From the NCBI GenBank assembly GCA_963713085.1, contig CAVQKQ010000002.1, positions 1 through 64,000 on the forward strand: 64,000 nt of DNA, read 5' to 3'. Positions 34,122 through 43,421 of the stretch are shown here, piece after piece. Made by a program: the position numbers and the translations under genes. Position 1 is the first letter of the stretch. Each line of letters begins with the position of its first letter. The notes below the pieces were generated by a model. The model saw only the letters and a list, made by a program, of their open reading frames with translations. It searched no databases and was not told where the DNA came from. Source of the DNA: PFJX01 sp963713085 (GTDB taxonomy: Bacteria > Pseudomonadota > Gammaproteobacteria > Burkholderiales > Thiobacillaceae).

Positions 34122-35471
34122 TCATCCGGCAATTAGGCGTTGAAGATCGTTGTAAAGGGCTAAGAACATGAGCAAACCTAACAGGCTGATGCCGATTTTC
34201 TGGCCAATTTCCTGAATGCGCTCGGAGACAGGGCGCCCTGTCAGAAACTCCGCGAAATAATACAGTAAGTGCCCCCCATCCAGTAGCGGCACGGGCAGCA
34301 GATTCAGCACGCCCAGACTGAGGCTGATCAGGGCCAGAAAGGCGACGAAGGCGGACACCCCCATCTCGGCGGATTGGCCGGCATAGTCGGCGATGGTGAT
34401 GGGGCCGGACAGGTTCTTGAGGGAGGATTCCCCCATGACCATGCGTCCCAGCATTTCCAGGCTGAACGCCGACAGGTCCCAGGTACGGACGACGGCTTGG
34501 GAGAACGCCTTGATTGGGCCGTAGCGGATTTCACCGTGGAGTGTCTCCATGAGTTCCGGGTCGACCCGGGGCGCGACGCCGATTCGGCCGATGGTGGTCG
34601 TGCCCTCCGTCACGGGATCCGGGGTGACGGTGATGTCCAGGCGCCGTCCGTCGCGTTGCAATGAGAATTGCAACGGCTTGCCGGGCGAAGCCCGCACCAC
34701 GTTGACCAGGGATTCCCATTCCGTGATCCCGCTACCGTCGATCGCCAGGACGCGATCCCCCGGAGCCAACCCCGCCTTGCGTGCAGCGCCGTCAGTGCTG
34801 AGATCGCCCAGGACGGGCGGGAGGGGTGGCAAATATCGCACCAGGCCCAATGAGGATAGGGGCGTTTGCTCGAACGATTCGTCGGTGACCAGACCGCTCA
34901 GGTCGCGATAGCGGCGGGCCCCGGAATGATCCCGTGTTTCCAGTTGCAGGCCCTGGCCGCGCAGGGCGTGCTTGAGCGCCAGCAGATGCAGATCCTGCCA
35001 GCTGTCCACCTTTTCGCCATTCACGCTCAGGATGGTTTCGCCGGACAGGACGCCAGCCACAGCGGCGGGCGTACCCGGCGGAGGCTCGCCGACCACCGGT
35101 TTCAACACCGGCACACCGGTCAGGTAGAGGCCCCAGAACAACAGGATGGCCAGCAGGAAGTTGGCGGCCGGGCCGGCCGCCACAATGGCGGCACGGGCGC
35201 CCAGGCCCTGGCGGTTGAAAGCCTGGGGCAAGAGGTCGGGGGGGACCGGGCCCTCCCGCTCGTCCAGCATCTTTACGTAGCCGCCGAGGGGAACGGCGGA
35301 CAGCGCCCATTGGGTGCCGTGTCGATCGGATCTGCTGGCGATGACCTTGCCGAAGCCCACCGAGAATCGCTGGATCTTGACGCCTGCCAGGCGGGCCACC
35401 AGGTAGTGGCCGAACTCATGGAACACGATGAGAATGGCCAGGGTGGCCAGGAAAGCCAGGAGTGTGTTCAT
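34122..35471 (-). CDS. rseP: Site-2 protease RseP
   Basis: Intramembrane zinc metalloprotease of the envelope-stress pathway, which cleaves anti-sigma factors after a first cut. The 449-residue protein has the zinc motif HEFGH at residues 18-22 in the first membrane helix and two PDZ domains (about 115-300). The third zinc ligand lies in NLLPVPLLDGGHLLYY near 390. It overlaps dxr by four bases. No rseA or degS gene is nearby. Confidence 0.95.
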   Translation of the reverse strand: MNTLLAFLATLAILIVFHEFGHYLVARLAGVKIQRFSVGFGKVIASRSDRHGTQWALSAVPLGGYVKMLDEREGPVPPDLLPQAFNRQGLGARAAIVAAGPAANFLLAILLFWGLYLTGVPVLKPVVGEPPPGTPAAVAGVLSGETILSVNGEKVDSWQDLHLLALKHALRGQGLQLETRDHSGARRYRDLSGLVTDESFEQTPLSSLGLVRYLPPLPPVLGDLSTDGAARKAGLAPGDRVLAIDGSGITEWESLVNVVRASPGKPLQFSLQRDGRRLDITVTPDPVTEGTTTIGRIGVAPRVDPELMETLHGEIRYGPIKAFSQAVVRTWDLSAFSLEMLGRMVMGESSLKNLSGPITIADYAGQSAEMGVSAFVAFLALISLSLGVLNLLPVPLLDGGHLLYYFAEFLTGRPVSERIQEIGQKIGISLLGLLMFLALYNDLQRLIAG

Positions 35472-36643
35472 GTGCCGGCGATCACTTCCCGGGCGATGCC
35501 GCGGGCAGCACTGTCCGCTTCCATGAGATCCGCCAGGGTGGCGGCGGGGTGGCCGGACATGCGGTCGAGCACCCGTTCCAAGGTGGCGCCGATGCCGAGG
35601 TAGGGGAGGCGGTGATCCAGGAATGCCGCCACCGCTTCCTCATTGGCCGCATTCAGGATGGCTGGGGCGGCGCCTGCGGCCGCCAGAGCTTGATAGGCCA
35701 ATTTAAGGCAGGGAAAACGCCGATGATCCGGCGCTTCGAAGGTCAGGGTGCCGATCCTGGCCAGGTCCAGCCAGGTCACGCCGGCCTCCACCCGCTCCGG
35801 ATAGGCCAGCGAATGGGCGATGGGGGTGCGCATGTCCGGGTTGGAAAGCTGGGCCAGCACCGAGCCGTCCAGGTATTCCACCATGGAATGGACGATGCTC
35901 TGGGGATGGATAAGCACCTCGATCTGATCCGGGTGGGCATTGAACAGCCAGCGGGCCTCGATGACCTCCAGCCCCTTGTTCATCATGGTGGCCGAATCCA
36001 CCGAGATCTTCTTACCCATGACCCAGTTGGGATGGGCCACGGCCTGTTCCGGAGTCACGTCGGCCAGGGTTTCCACCGGGCGGGTGCGGAACGGTCCACC
36101 GGAGGCGGTGAGCAGGATGCGCCTTACCCCGTGAGCGGCGAGGTCCCCGTCAAAGGCGGCCGGCATGGATTGGAAGACCGCATTGTGCTCGCTGTCGATG
36201 GGCAGCAGAGTGGCGCCGTGCGCACGCACCGCCTCCATGAAGAAATGGCCGGCCATCACCAGGGTTTCCTTGTTGGCCAGCAACACCCGTTTTCCGGCGC
36301 GTGCGGCGGCCAGTGCCGGACGCAGACCGGCCGCCCCGACGATGGCGGCCATGACGCTGTCCACCTCCGGCAGGCCGGAGACGAACTCCAGGGCCTCCAT
36401 GCCCACCAGCACCTCCACATGGGTGCCGATCAGGAGCCGCTCCAACTCGGCGGCCTTGTCGTTTTCCAGCACCACAGCGTAGCGGGGACGGAATTGCCGG
36501 CATTGGGCGGCGAGTTTCTCGACCTGATTCTGACCGGAGAGGGCGATGACGCGAAATCTCTCTGGATGCCTTGCCACCACGTCGAGGGTATTGACCCCGA
36601 TGGTCCCGGTGGCACCCAGAATGGTGAGGTTACGAGGTGTCAT
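35468..36643 (-). CDS. dxr: 1-deoxy-D-xylulose 5-phosphate reductoisomerase
   Basis: Commits DXP to the non-mevalonate isoprenoid pathway. The 391-residue protein has the NADPH loop ILGATGTIGVNTLDVV (GATGTIG where most have GSTGSIG), LANKETLVMAG, the metal site IDSEHNA and SVDSATMMNKGLEVIEARWLF. ATG 36643 overlaps the cdsA stop (ATGA). The frame upstream of it is a shadow of cdsA. Confidence 0.95.
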   Translation of the reverse strand: MTPRNLTILGATGTIGVNTLDVVARHPERFRVIALSGQNQVEKLAAQCRQFRPRYAVVLENDKAAELERLLIGTHVEVLVGMEALEFVSGLPEVDSVMAAIVGAAGLRPALAAARAGKRVLLANKETLVMAGHFFMEAVRAHGATLLPIDSEHNAVFQSMPAAFDGDLAAHGVRRILLTASGGPFRTRPVETLADVTPEQAVAHPNWVMGKKISVDSATMMNKGLEVIEARWLFNAHPDQIEVLIHPQSIVHSMVEYLDGSVLAQLSNPDMRTPIAHSLAYPERVEAGVTWLDLARIGTLTFEAPDHRRFPCLKLAYQALAAAGAAPAILNAANEEAVAAFLDHRLPYLGIGATLERVLDRMSGHPAATLADLMEADSAARGIAREVIAGT

Positions 36644-37467
36644 TTCAGCCACATCCAGAACAGGGCCGCCGCCGGCAGGACGGCGGTGAGACTGTCGATG
36701 CGGTCCAACACGCCGCCATGGCCGGGCAGGATGTTGCCGCTGTCCTTGACCCCGGCTTGGCGCTTCAGCCAACTCTCGAACAGGTCGCCCAAGACCGACA
36801 AGACGAATAAGGTCCAAAACGAGGCCAGCACCTGGGGCAGACACTGGAATCCACAGGACCTGGGCCAGTTGAAGTGGACCAGGAGGGCATACACGGTCAC
36901 CGCCAGCCAGGCGCCGATGGCACCTTCCCGCGTTTTGCCGGGGCTGATGCTGGGTGCCAGCTTGTTGCGGCCGAAGCGGCGGCCGGAGAAGTAGGCCGCG
37001 CTGTCCGCCACAACCACCACGCCGACGACCACCAGCAACAGGTCGGGACTCTCCGCCCGCAGTTCGACCATGGCCAGAAAGGTGGATATCAGGATGAGGG
37101 CGCCCAGAGGCAGCAGCAGGCTCGGAGCGCGCAGGGGCAGTTCATGCTTCAGCAGAACCGGGGCCAGCAGCCAGAACAGCAGGGCGGGGTAATAGATCCA
37201 GGGCTGGCCATGGAAGCTCAAAGCGATGGGGATGCCGGTCAGGCCGACCAGACTGCCGTACAGAAGGCCGTTCAGGCGTGTGAGCTTGGCCAAGGTCGCC
37301 CATTCAACCCCGGCCACCAGGGTGATCAGGGCCATGAGTCCCATCCAGACCTGGGGCGAGGCGAAAAACAACGCCACCATGAAACCGGCGATCAATGGGA
37401 TCGCCGTCAGGATGCGGGTCCGGACCGCCGACTTAAGGCTTGGTGAGCTGTTCGCTGGTGCGTCCAA
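36640..37467 (-). CDS. cdsA: Phosphatidate cytidylyltransferase
   Basis: Makes CDP-diacylglycerol for phospholipid synthesis in the inner membrane. The 275-residue product has about seven to eight hydrophobic helices. The cytidylyltransferase region near the C-terminus reads SISPGKTREGAIGAW and then LGDLFESWLKRQAGVKDSGN and LPGHGGVLDRIDSL. Its first 12 codons overlap the end of uppS by 35 bp. Confidence 0.94.
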   Translation of the reverse strand: MDAPANSSPSLKSAVRTRILTAIPLIAGFMVALFFASPQVWMGLMALITLVAGVEWATLAKLTRLNGLLYGSLVGLTGIPIALSFHGQPWIYYPALLFWLLAPVLLKHELPLRAPSLLLPLGALILISTFLAMVELRAESPDLLLVVVGVVVVADSAAYFSGRRFGRNKLAPSISPGKTREGAIGAWLAVTVYALLVHFNWPRSCGFQCLPQVLASFWTLFVLSVLGDLFESWLKRQAGVKDSGNILPGHGGVLDRIDSLTAVLPAAALFWMWLK

Positions 37468-38182
37468 ATCGGCGCTCGCGTTTCTTGTAGGAGTCTATGG
37501 CCTGGTCCAGGGCCTTGGCGTCGAAATCCGGCCAAAGCGTGTCGGTGAAGAAAAGCTCGGAATAGGCCAGTTGCCAGAGCAGGAAGTTGCTGATGCGCTG
37601 TTCGCCGCCGGTGCGGATAAACAAGTCCGGCTCGGGCGCGTAGGGCATGGTGAGGTAGGAGGCCAGGCCATCCTCGCTGAGTTCCTCGCCTGGATGGTCC
37701 TTCATCCAGCGGTTCATCGCATTCAGAACGTCCCAGCGTCCACCGTAATTGGCGCATACCGTCACGGTCAGCCGCTCGTTGTTGGCGGTGAGTTCCTCGC
37801 CCTGGAGGATCAGGTCGCGCAGTCGCTCATCGAAGCGCGACAAGTCGCCCACGACCTTGAGACGGATGCCGTTGCGGTGCATCTTCACCACCTCTCGTTC
37901 CAGGGCCATGACGAACAATTCCATGAGGCGTTGGACTTCGTCCTCGGGACGGCGCCAGTTCTCGGAACTGAAGGCGAACAGGGTCAGGAATTCCACACCG
38001 CGTTCGATGCAGGCCTCGACCATGTCCCGGACCCGTTCCACGCCCTGTGCGTGGCCGGCCACGCGGGGCATCAGGCGTTTCTTGGCCCAGCGGCCGTTGC
38101 CGTCCATGATGATGGCAATGTGGCGAGGAACGGCGGTGGTGGTCGGTACCGCCGCCGTGGAGCTGAAGAAACGCTTCAACAT
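37433..38182 (-). CDS. uppS: Undecaprenyl diphosphate synthase
   Basis: Extends farnesyl diphosphate with isopentenyl diphosphate to the C55 lipid carrier of the cell wall. The 249-residue cis-prenyltransferase has HIAIIMDGNGRWAKKR with the catalytic Asp, the TLFAFSSENWRRP motif and LFIRTGGEQRISNFLLWQ near the end. The last motif usually continues AYSELFFT, as it does here. Confidence 0.95.
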   Translation of the reverse strand: MLKRFFSSTAAVPTTTAVPRHIAIIMDGNGRWAKKRLMPRVAGHAQGVERVRDMVEACIERGVEFLTLFAFSSENWRRPEDEVQRLMELFVMALEREVVKMHRNGIRLKVVGDLSRFDERLRDLILQGEELTANNERLTVTVCANYGGRWDVLNAMNRWMKDHPGEELSEDGLASYLTMPYAPEPDLFIRTGGEQRISNFLLWQLAYSELFFTDTLWPDFDAKALDQAIDSYKKRERRFGRTSEQLTKP

Positions 38183-38216
38183 GATGGATACGGGGCCTTA
38201 TCGACTCGGGCCGGAC

Positions 38217-38774
38217 TCAGACCACCATCAGGTCTTTTTCCTTTTCCGCCAGGTGTTTATCGAGTTCGGCGATGTATTTGTCGGTGAGCTTCTGGATGTC
38301 GTCGGCGGCGCGGCGTTCGTCGTCCTCGCTGATGTCCTTGGCCTTGAGCAGATCCTTGAGGTGGGTGATGGCATCCCGGCGGATGTTGCGGATGGCTACT
38401 CTGCCGTTCTCGGCCTCGCCCCGCACCAGCTTCACCAGTTCCTTGCGGCGTTCCTCGGTAAGCGGCGGCATGGGCACCCGGATAATCTCCCCCATGGAGG
38501 CGGGATTCAGGCCCAGGTCCGCATCGCGGATGGCCTTTTCCACCTTGGCGACCATGGGCTTCTCCCAGGGCTGCACGCCCAGGGTGTGGGCATCGATGAC
38601 GCTGATGTTGGCCACTTGGTTGATGGGCACGGGGTTGCCGTAATAATCCACCTTGACGTGGTCCAGGATGCCGGCGTTTGCCCGGCCGGTGCGTACCTTG
38701 CCGAAATCCGCCTTGAGCGACTCGATGGACTTCTTCATCTTTTCTTCAGCGGTTTTTTTGATGTCGGCAATCAT
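38217..38774 (-). CDS. frr: Ribosome recycling factor
   Basis: Splits post-termination ribosomes together with EF-G. The 185-residue protein has the family features VRTGRANAGILDHVKVDYYGNPVP near residues 27-50 and the Arg-rich region LTEERRKELVKLVRGEAE. It has its usual length, and lies 33 bp downstream of pyrH. Confidence 0.95.
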   Translation of the reverse strand: MIADIKKTAEEKMKKSIESLKADFGKVRTGRANAGILDHVKVDYYGNPVPINQVANISVIDAHTLGVQPWEKPMVAKVEKAIRDADLGLNPASMGEIIRVPMPPLTEERRKELVKLVRGEAENGRVAIRNIRRDAITHLKDLLKAKDISEDDERRAADDIQKLTDKYIAELDKHLAEKEKDLMVV

Positions 38775-38807
38775 GCTGTTCTCCTGGTGACACTTGGCAA
38801 GGACGGC

Positions 38808-39518
38808 TCAAGGATGGACGCGGGTACCTTCTGGTTCCGCCATGACCACGCGCTTGAGGGCCCCTTCCTTGAAAATACTGAATACGGCCAAGGGCAGTCC
38901 CTGGTCGCGACAGAGGGCGAAGGCCGCGGTATCGAGCACCCCCAGATTCCGGGCGATGGCCTCATCGAAACTGAGGCTCTCGTAACGGGTGGCGTCGGGA
39001 TCCTTCCTGGGGTCGGCGGAATACACCCCGTCCACCTTGGTGGCCTTGAGCAGCAGGTCCGCGCCGATCTCCGCCGCCCGCAGGGCCGCCGCGGTATCCG
39101 TGGTGAAGAAGGGATTGCCCGTGCCGCCGCCGAAGATCACCACATAACCCGCCTCCAGATGGTGGATGGCGGCATCCCGCTCGAATGCTTCGCCCACGTG
39201 GGAGATGGTGACGGCGGTCTGCACCCTGGCCTTGACCCCGGCCTGTTGCAATGCGTCCTTCAGAGCCAGGGCGTTCATCACCGTGGCCAGCATGCCCATG
39301 CTGTCGGCGGTGGCCCGGTCCATACCGGACAGGGCGCCGGTGGCCCCGCGAAACAGGTTGCCGCCACCCACCACGACACCCACCTGCACACCCAGTTCCA
39401 TGACCTCCCGGATCTGGACCACCATGCCCGCCAGGGTGGCGGCGTGGTAGCCGAAGGCATCCGGCCCCATCAGGGCCTCGCCGGAGAGCTTCAGCAGGAT
39501 GCGGCGGCAGGCGGGCAT
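38808..39518 (-). CDS. pyrH: UMP kinase
   Basis: Phosphorylates UMP to UDP. The 236-residue amino-acid-kinase-fold protein has LLKLSGEALMG at residues 8-18, VVVGGGNLFRG, the MGMLATVMNALALKDAL helix and GGGTGNPFFTTDTAAALRA. The start ATG at 39518 lies 7 bp after tsf. Confidence 0.95.
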   Translation of the reverse strand: MPACRRILLKLSGEALMGPDAFGYHAATLAGMVVQIREVMELGVQVGVVVGGGNLFRGATGALSGMDRATADSMGMLATVMNALALKDALQQAGVKARVQTAVTISHVGEAFERDAAIHHLEAGYVVIFGGGTGNPFFTTDTAAALRAAEIGADLLLKATKVDGVYSADPRKDPDATRYESLSFDEAIARNLGVLDTAAFALCRDQGLPLAVFSIFKEGALKRVVMAEPEGTRVHP

Positions 39519-39525
39519 GAGTTGG

Positions 39526-40398
39526 TCAGACCTTGGCGGCTGCGGCCACTTCGGCGGCGAAGTCGGTCACCTTCTTCTCGATGCCCTCGCCGACGATGTA
39601 CATGGCGAAGCCGTGGCACTGGGCACCCTTGGACTTCAGCACCTGTTCCACGGTCTGCTTGTCGTCCTTGACGAAAGGCTGGGACAGCAGGGTGACTTCC
39701 TTGAGGAACTTCTGCACGGTGCCCTCGGCGATCTTTTCCAGCATGGCTTCCGGCTTGCCGGCTTCCTTGGCCTTCTCGATGGCGACGCGGCGCTCGGTGT
39801 CGATCAGTTCCTGGGCTACGCCGGAGGCGTCTAGGGACTTGGGCTTGGACGCGGCGACGTGCATGGCGATGTCCTTGGCGATGGCCTCGTCGCCGGACAC
39901 ATCGACCAGCACGCCGATCTTGTTGCCGTGGATGTAGCTGGCGAATTTGCCGGTGGCGTTCAAGCGCACGAAGCGGCGGATGGACATGTTCTCGCCGATC
40001 TTGCCCACCAGTTCGGTGCGCGTCTGTTCCACGGTCTTGCCCTCATAGGGCAGGGCGGAGAGGGCGGCCAGGTCAACGGGGTTCCGCTCCAGGACCATCT
40101 CAGCCAGGGAATTGGACAGGGCCAGGAAGTCGTCGTTCTTGGCCACGAAGTCGGTCTCGCAGTTCACTTCCACCATGGCGGCACTCTTGCCGTCGGCGGA
40201 GATGGCGATCCTCACCACGCCTTCGGCGGCGACCCGGCCGGCGCTCTTGGCCGCCTTGTTGCCGAAACGCACGCGCAGGATCTCCTCCGCCTTCTGCATT
40301 TCGCCGACGGCCTCGGTCAGCGCCTTCTTGCAGTCCATCATGGGAGCGTCGGTGCGCTCCCTCAGTTCCTTGACCATGGATGCGGTAATTTCCGCCAT
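39526..40398 (-). CDS. tsf: Elongation factor Ts
   Basis: Nucleotide exchange factor for EF-Tu. The 290-residue protein has the N-terminal UBA domain with VKELRERTDAPMMDCKKAL, the core EVNCETDFVAKND and VLVDVSGDEAIAKDIAMHVAA. It is separated from rpsB by 96 bp containing a hairpin terminator. Confidence 0.96.
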   Translation of the reverse strand: MAEITASMVKELRERTDAPMMDCKKALTEAVGEMQKAEEILRVRFGNKAAKSAGRVAAEGVVRIAISADGKSAAMVEVNCETDFVAKNDDFLALSNSLAEMVLERNPVDLAALSALPYEGKTVEQTRTELVGKIGENMSIRRFVRLNATGKFASYIHGNKIGVLVDVSGDEAIAKDIAMHVAASKPKSLDASGVAQELIDTERRVAIEKAKEAGKPEAMLEKIAEGTVQKFLKEVTLLSQPFVKDDKQTVEQVLKSKGAQCHGFAMYIVGEGIEKKVTDFAAEVAAAAKV

Positions 40399-40428
40399 TG
40401 CATCTCTCCTGAAACAGTTCCGTATTGG

Positions 40429-40453
40429 AAAAACGCCCCGATGAGCGGGGCGT
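40429..40453 (-). terminator. Intrinsic terminator or attenuator between rpsB and tsf
   Basis: On the minus strand acgccccg and cggggcgt form an 8-bp stem around a ctcat loop (40433-40453), directly followed by a run of T. It would stop part of the rpsB transcripts before tsf, setting the two protein levels separately. Confidence 0.8.
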
Positions 40454-40494
40454 CGTAAATCTCAAAACAACCGGGGACACGCCCGGTCCGCGAC

Positions 40495-41244
40495 TCAGGC
40501 AGCGGGGGCTTCACCAGCCTCTTCCACTTCCACGTATTCGTCCTCGCTAGCGGCCACCAGTTCCTCGATGACCTGGGACTTGCCTTCCAGAATGGCGTCG
40601 GCCAGGCCCCGGGCATAAAGCCGGATCGCGCGGCTGGAGTCGTCGTTGCCGGGGATGACGTAGTCCACGCCTTCCGGGGTGTTGTTGGAGTCCACCACGC
40701 CGATGATCGGAATGCCCAGCTTGTTGGCCTCGGTGATGGCGATCTTCTGGTAACCCACGTCCACCACGAACAGGGCATCGGGCAGACGCTCCATTTCCTT
40801 GATGCCGCCCAGGCTCTGGACCAGCTTGTCGTACTCGCGCTGGATACGCAGGGTTTCCTTCTTGGACAGGGACGCGGCGTCGGCCAGTTGGGCCTCCAGG
40901 TCCTTCATGCGCTTGACCGACTGCTTGACGGTCTTGAAGTTGGTCAGCATGCCGCCCAGCCAGCGGTGGGAAATCCAGGGCATGTCGCAACGGGCGGCCT
41001 CCTCGGCCATGATGTCGCGGGCCTGGCGCTTGGTGCCCACGAATAGGATGTAACCCCGGTTGGACGCCAGCTGGCGCGCGAACTTGGCCGCGTCCTCGAA
41101 CAGCGGCAGGGTCTTTTCCAGGTTGATGATGTGGATCTTGTTGCGGTGGCCGAAGATGTAGGGTGCCATCCTCGGGTTCCAGTAACGGGTTTGATGGCCG
41201 AAGTGGACCCCGGCTTCCAGCATTTGACGCATGGTCACAGACAT
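40495..41244 (-). CDS. rpsB: Small ribosomal subunit protein uS2
   Basis: The 249-residue product has the S2 landmarks MRQMLEAGVHFGHQTRYWNP, FVGTKRQARDIM, the WISHRWLGGMLTNFKT motif and GIVDSNNTPEGVDYVIPGNDD with a V in place of the usual residue (IIGVVDSNN). It ends in an acidic tail (EDEYVEVEEAGE). ATG 41244 matches the family start; the open frame upstream is leader sequence. It is the first gene of the long leftward cluster. Confidence 0.96.
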   Translation of the reverse strand: MSVTMRQMLEAGVHFGHQTRYWNPRMAPYIFGHRNKIHIINLEKTLPLFEDAAKFARQLASNRGYILFVGTKRQARDIMAEEAARCDMPWISHRWLGGMLTNFKTVKQSVKRMKDLEAQLADAASLSKKETLRIQREYDKLVQSLGGIKEMERLPDALFVVDVGYQKIAITEANKLGIPIIGVVDSNNTPEGVDYVIPGNDDSSRAIRLYARGLADAILEGKSQVIEELVAASEDEYVEVEEAGEAPAA

Positions 41245-41422
41245 ATAACTGCTCCAGATGGTTAAGGTTAAGCCGCCATTCGCCTTGAATCCCCGCAGGG
41301 ACACCTTAACAAGGGCGGATGTGTGGATTTGCTCCGCAACACGCGAAGCGGCGCGCATTCTAGCATCGGCACGGGTTTGGGACAAGTTGCAAGCCATGTC
41401 CTACCCACTGGCCAAACGCCTG

Positions 41423-42802
41423 TTATTTCTTCTGCGGCTTACTTGCGGCTTGGTCCAGGGTCTGAAGATAGGACAGGCGTTCGCCGATCTTGCCTTCCAG
41501 GCCTCGGGGCGTGGGTGCGTAAAACCGGGGGGCTGGCTGCAACTCGTCCGGAAAGTAGTGTTCCCCGGCGGCGTAGGCCTCCGGTTCGTCATGGGCATAA
41601 CGGTAGGCGTGGCCGTAGCCGAGTTCCTTCATCAGGCGGGTGGGCGCGTTGCGAAGGTGAACCGGGACGGGACGGGAACCGTCTTGGCTGACGAAGGACT
41701 GGGCCGCCTTGAAGGCGGTGTAGACGGCATTGCTCTTGGGGGCGCAGGCCAGGTAGAGGACGGCCTGGGCCAGGGCCAGTTCGCCTTCGGGGCTGCCCAG
41801 CCGCTCGTAAGTCCGGACGCCATCCATCACCGTGGTCAGGGCCCGCGGGTCGGCCAGGCCGATATCCTCCACCGCCATGCGGAGCAGGCGCCGCCCCAGG
41901 TACAGGGGGTCGGCGCCGCCGTCCAGCATCCGGGTCAGCCAGTAGAGCGCGGCATCGGGGCTGGAACCCCGCACCGATTTGTGCAGGGCGGAGATCTGGT
42001 CGTAGAAATCGTCCCCCCCTTTGTCGAAACGGCGCCGGGAGGGGGCCAGGGCATCGCCGGCGAAGGCCTCGTCCACCGTCCTGCGGCCGGCGGCCCGGGC
42101 GGCGGTGGCCAGTTGGTCGAGCAGGTTCAGCAGCCTGCGGCCGTCGCCGTCCGCATAGGCCAGGAGCAGGGACCGGGTGGGTCCGTCCGGCTCGATCTCA
42201 AGATGGCCGGCCTCTAATGCTCGGGCCAGCAAGGCGGCCAGGGCCTGATCGTCCAGGGGCTTCAGCACATAGACCTGGGCCCGGGAGAGCAGGGCGCCCA
42301 CCACCTCGAAGGAGGGGTTCTCAGTGGTGGCGCCGATGAAGGTGATCAGGCCCGATTCCACATGGGGCAGGAAGGCGTCCTGCTGGGCCTTGTTGAAGCG
42401 ATGCACCTCGTCGACGAACAGGATGGTCTCGCGTCCGCCGGCCCGGTTCATGCGGGCCCGCTCCACCGCCTCCCGGATTTCCTTCACCCCGGCCAGCACG
42501 GCGGAGATCTGGATGAAATCCGCGTCGAAGTGCCGTGCCATGATGCGGGCCAGGGTGGTCTTGCCCACGCCGGGCGGCCCCCAGAGGATCATGGAGTGGG
42601 GACGGCCGGCGGAAAAGACCAAGCGCAGGGGCTTGCCCGGGCCGAGCAGGTGTTCCTGGCCGATGACTTCGTCGATGTGGGCCGGGCGCAGCCGCTCGGC
42701 CAGGGGAATATTGCTGTTGGAGTCCGATGAGGGCGCAGATGTGGGTGCGGATGGCTCCGGCGTGGCGAACAGGTCGGGGGTGCCGGGATCAGCGATCGCC
42801 AA
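41423..42802 (-). CDS. rarA: Replication-associated recombination ATPase RarA (MgsA)
   Basis: AAA+ clamp-loader-like ATPase acting at stalled replication forks. The 459-residue protein has an N-terminal short flexible stretch, then PLAERLRPAHIDEVIGQEHL, Walker A LWGPPGVGKTTLA, Walker B LFVDEVHRFNKAQQD and sensor 1 GATTENPSFEV. The conserved C-terminal half includes SVRGSSPDAALYWLTRML and AYRYAHDEPEAYAAGE. No ATG exists near the right place; TTG 42802, overlapping the lolA stop, gives a product of normal size. Confidence 0.92.
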   Translation of the reverse strand: MAIADPGTPDLFATPEPSAPTSAPSSDSNSNIPLAERLRPAHIDEVIGQEHLLGPGKPLRLVFSAGRPHSMILWGPPGVGKTTLARIMARHFDADFIQISAVLAGVKEIREAVERARMNRAGGRETILFVDEVHRFNKAQQDAFLPHVESGLITFIGATTENPSFEVVGALLSRAQVYVLKPLDDQALAALLARALEAGHLEIEPDGPTRSLLLAYADGDGRRLLNLLDQLATAARAAGRRTVDEAFAGDALAPSRRRFDKGGDDFYDQISALHKSVRGSSPDAALYWLTRMLDGGADPLYLGRRLLRMAVEDIGLADPRALTTVMDGVRTYERLGSPEGELALAQAVLYLACAPKSNAVYTAFKAAQSFVSQDGSRPVPVHLRNAPTRLMKELGYGHAYRYAHDEPEAYAAGEHYFPDELQPAPRFYAPTPRGLEGKIGERLSYLQTLDQAASKPQKK

Positions 42803-43421
42803 TGACGTCGGCGCCTTTGGGCGGAGAGAAGCGGAACAGGCTGGATCCCAGGGAGGGGTTGCGCACCATGCCGGAGAAGCGCAGCACCGTGGTCTGGCCG
42901 AAATTGTCCTTGAGTTCCATGACCTGCAGGTCGTCGCCCTTGAAGCCCATCCGGACACGCTCGAAGCTGCCCTCGGCGCTCTTCGGGGTGGCTTCCATCC
43001 ATTCCATGCCGTCCCTCTCCCCGATGGGTTTCAGGTTGAACAGCTTTTCGATGTCGTTGCTTCCGGCCAGGAGTGCCGCTGGGCTTTCGCCGATGGCGCG
43101 ATCCAGCTTGCGCACCGTGACCTGATCCAGGTCCTCATCGTAGACCCAGAGCTTCTTGCCGTCGCCGACGATGAGCTGGGCGTAGGGCTTCTGGTAGACC
43201 CAGCGGAACTTGCCCGGCCGGGAGAAGAAAAGGTCGCCGGTGGCCTCCTGGGTTTTTCGGCCGTTGCGGTCGAATACCGTCTGGGAAAACTGGGCCTTGA
43301 GTTTCTTGGTGCCGTCGACGAAGGCTTCCAGGCGGTTCTTTCCCTCCGCGTGGGCGGGGAGGGCGGTCAAACCGACAAGACACAGGAAAATCAGATGCTT
43401 GGAGATCATTTTAGGAATCAT
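42789..43421 (-). CDS. lolA: Outer-membrane lipoprotein carrier LolA
   Basis: Periplasmic shuttle that takes lipoproteins from LolCDE to LolB. The 210-residue protein has a signal peptide (HLIFLCLVGLTALPAHA-EGK). Typical segments are LKAQFSQTVFDRNGRKTQEA, GDLFFSRPGKFRWVYQKPY and DGKKLWVYDEDLDQVTVRKL. It lies between ftsK and rarA, a common proteobacterial order, with an 11-bp overlap with ftsK. Confidence 0.94.
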   Translation of the reverse strand: MIPKMISKHLIFLCLVGLTALPAHAEGKNRLEAFVDGTKKLKAQFSQTVFDRNGRKTQEATGDLFFSRPGKFRWVYQKPYAQLIVGDGKKLWVYDEDLDQVTVRKLDRAIGESPAALLAGSNDIEKLFNLKPIGERDGMEWMEATPKSAEGSFERVRMGFKGDDLQVMELKDNFGQTTVLRFSGMVRNPSLGSSLFRFSPPKGADVIGDR

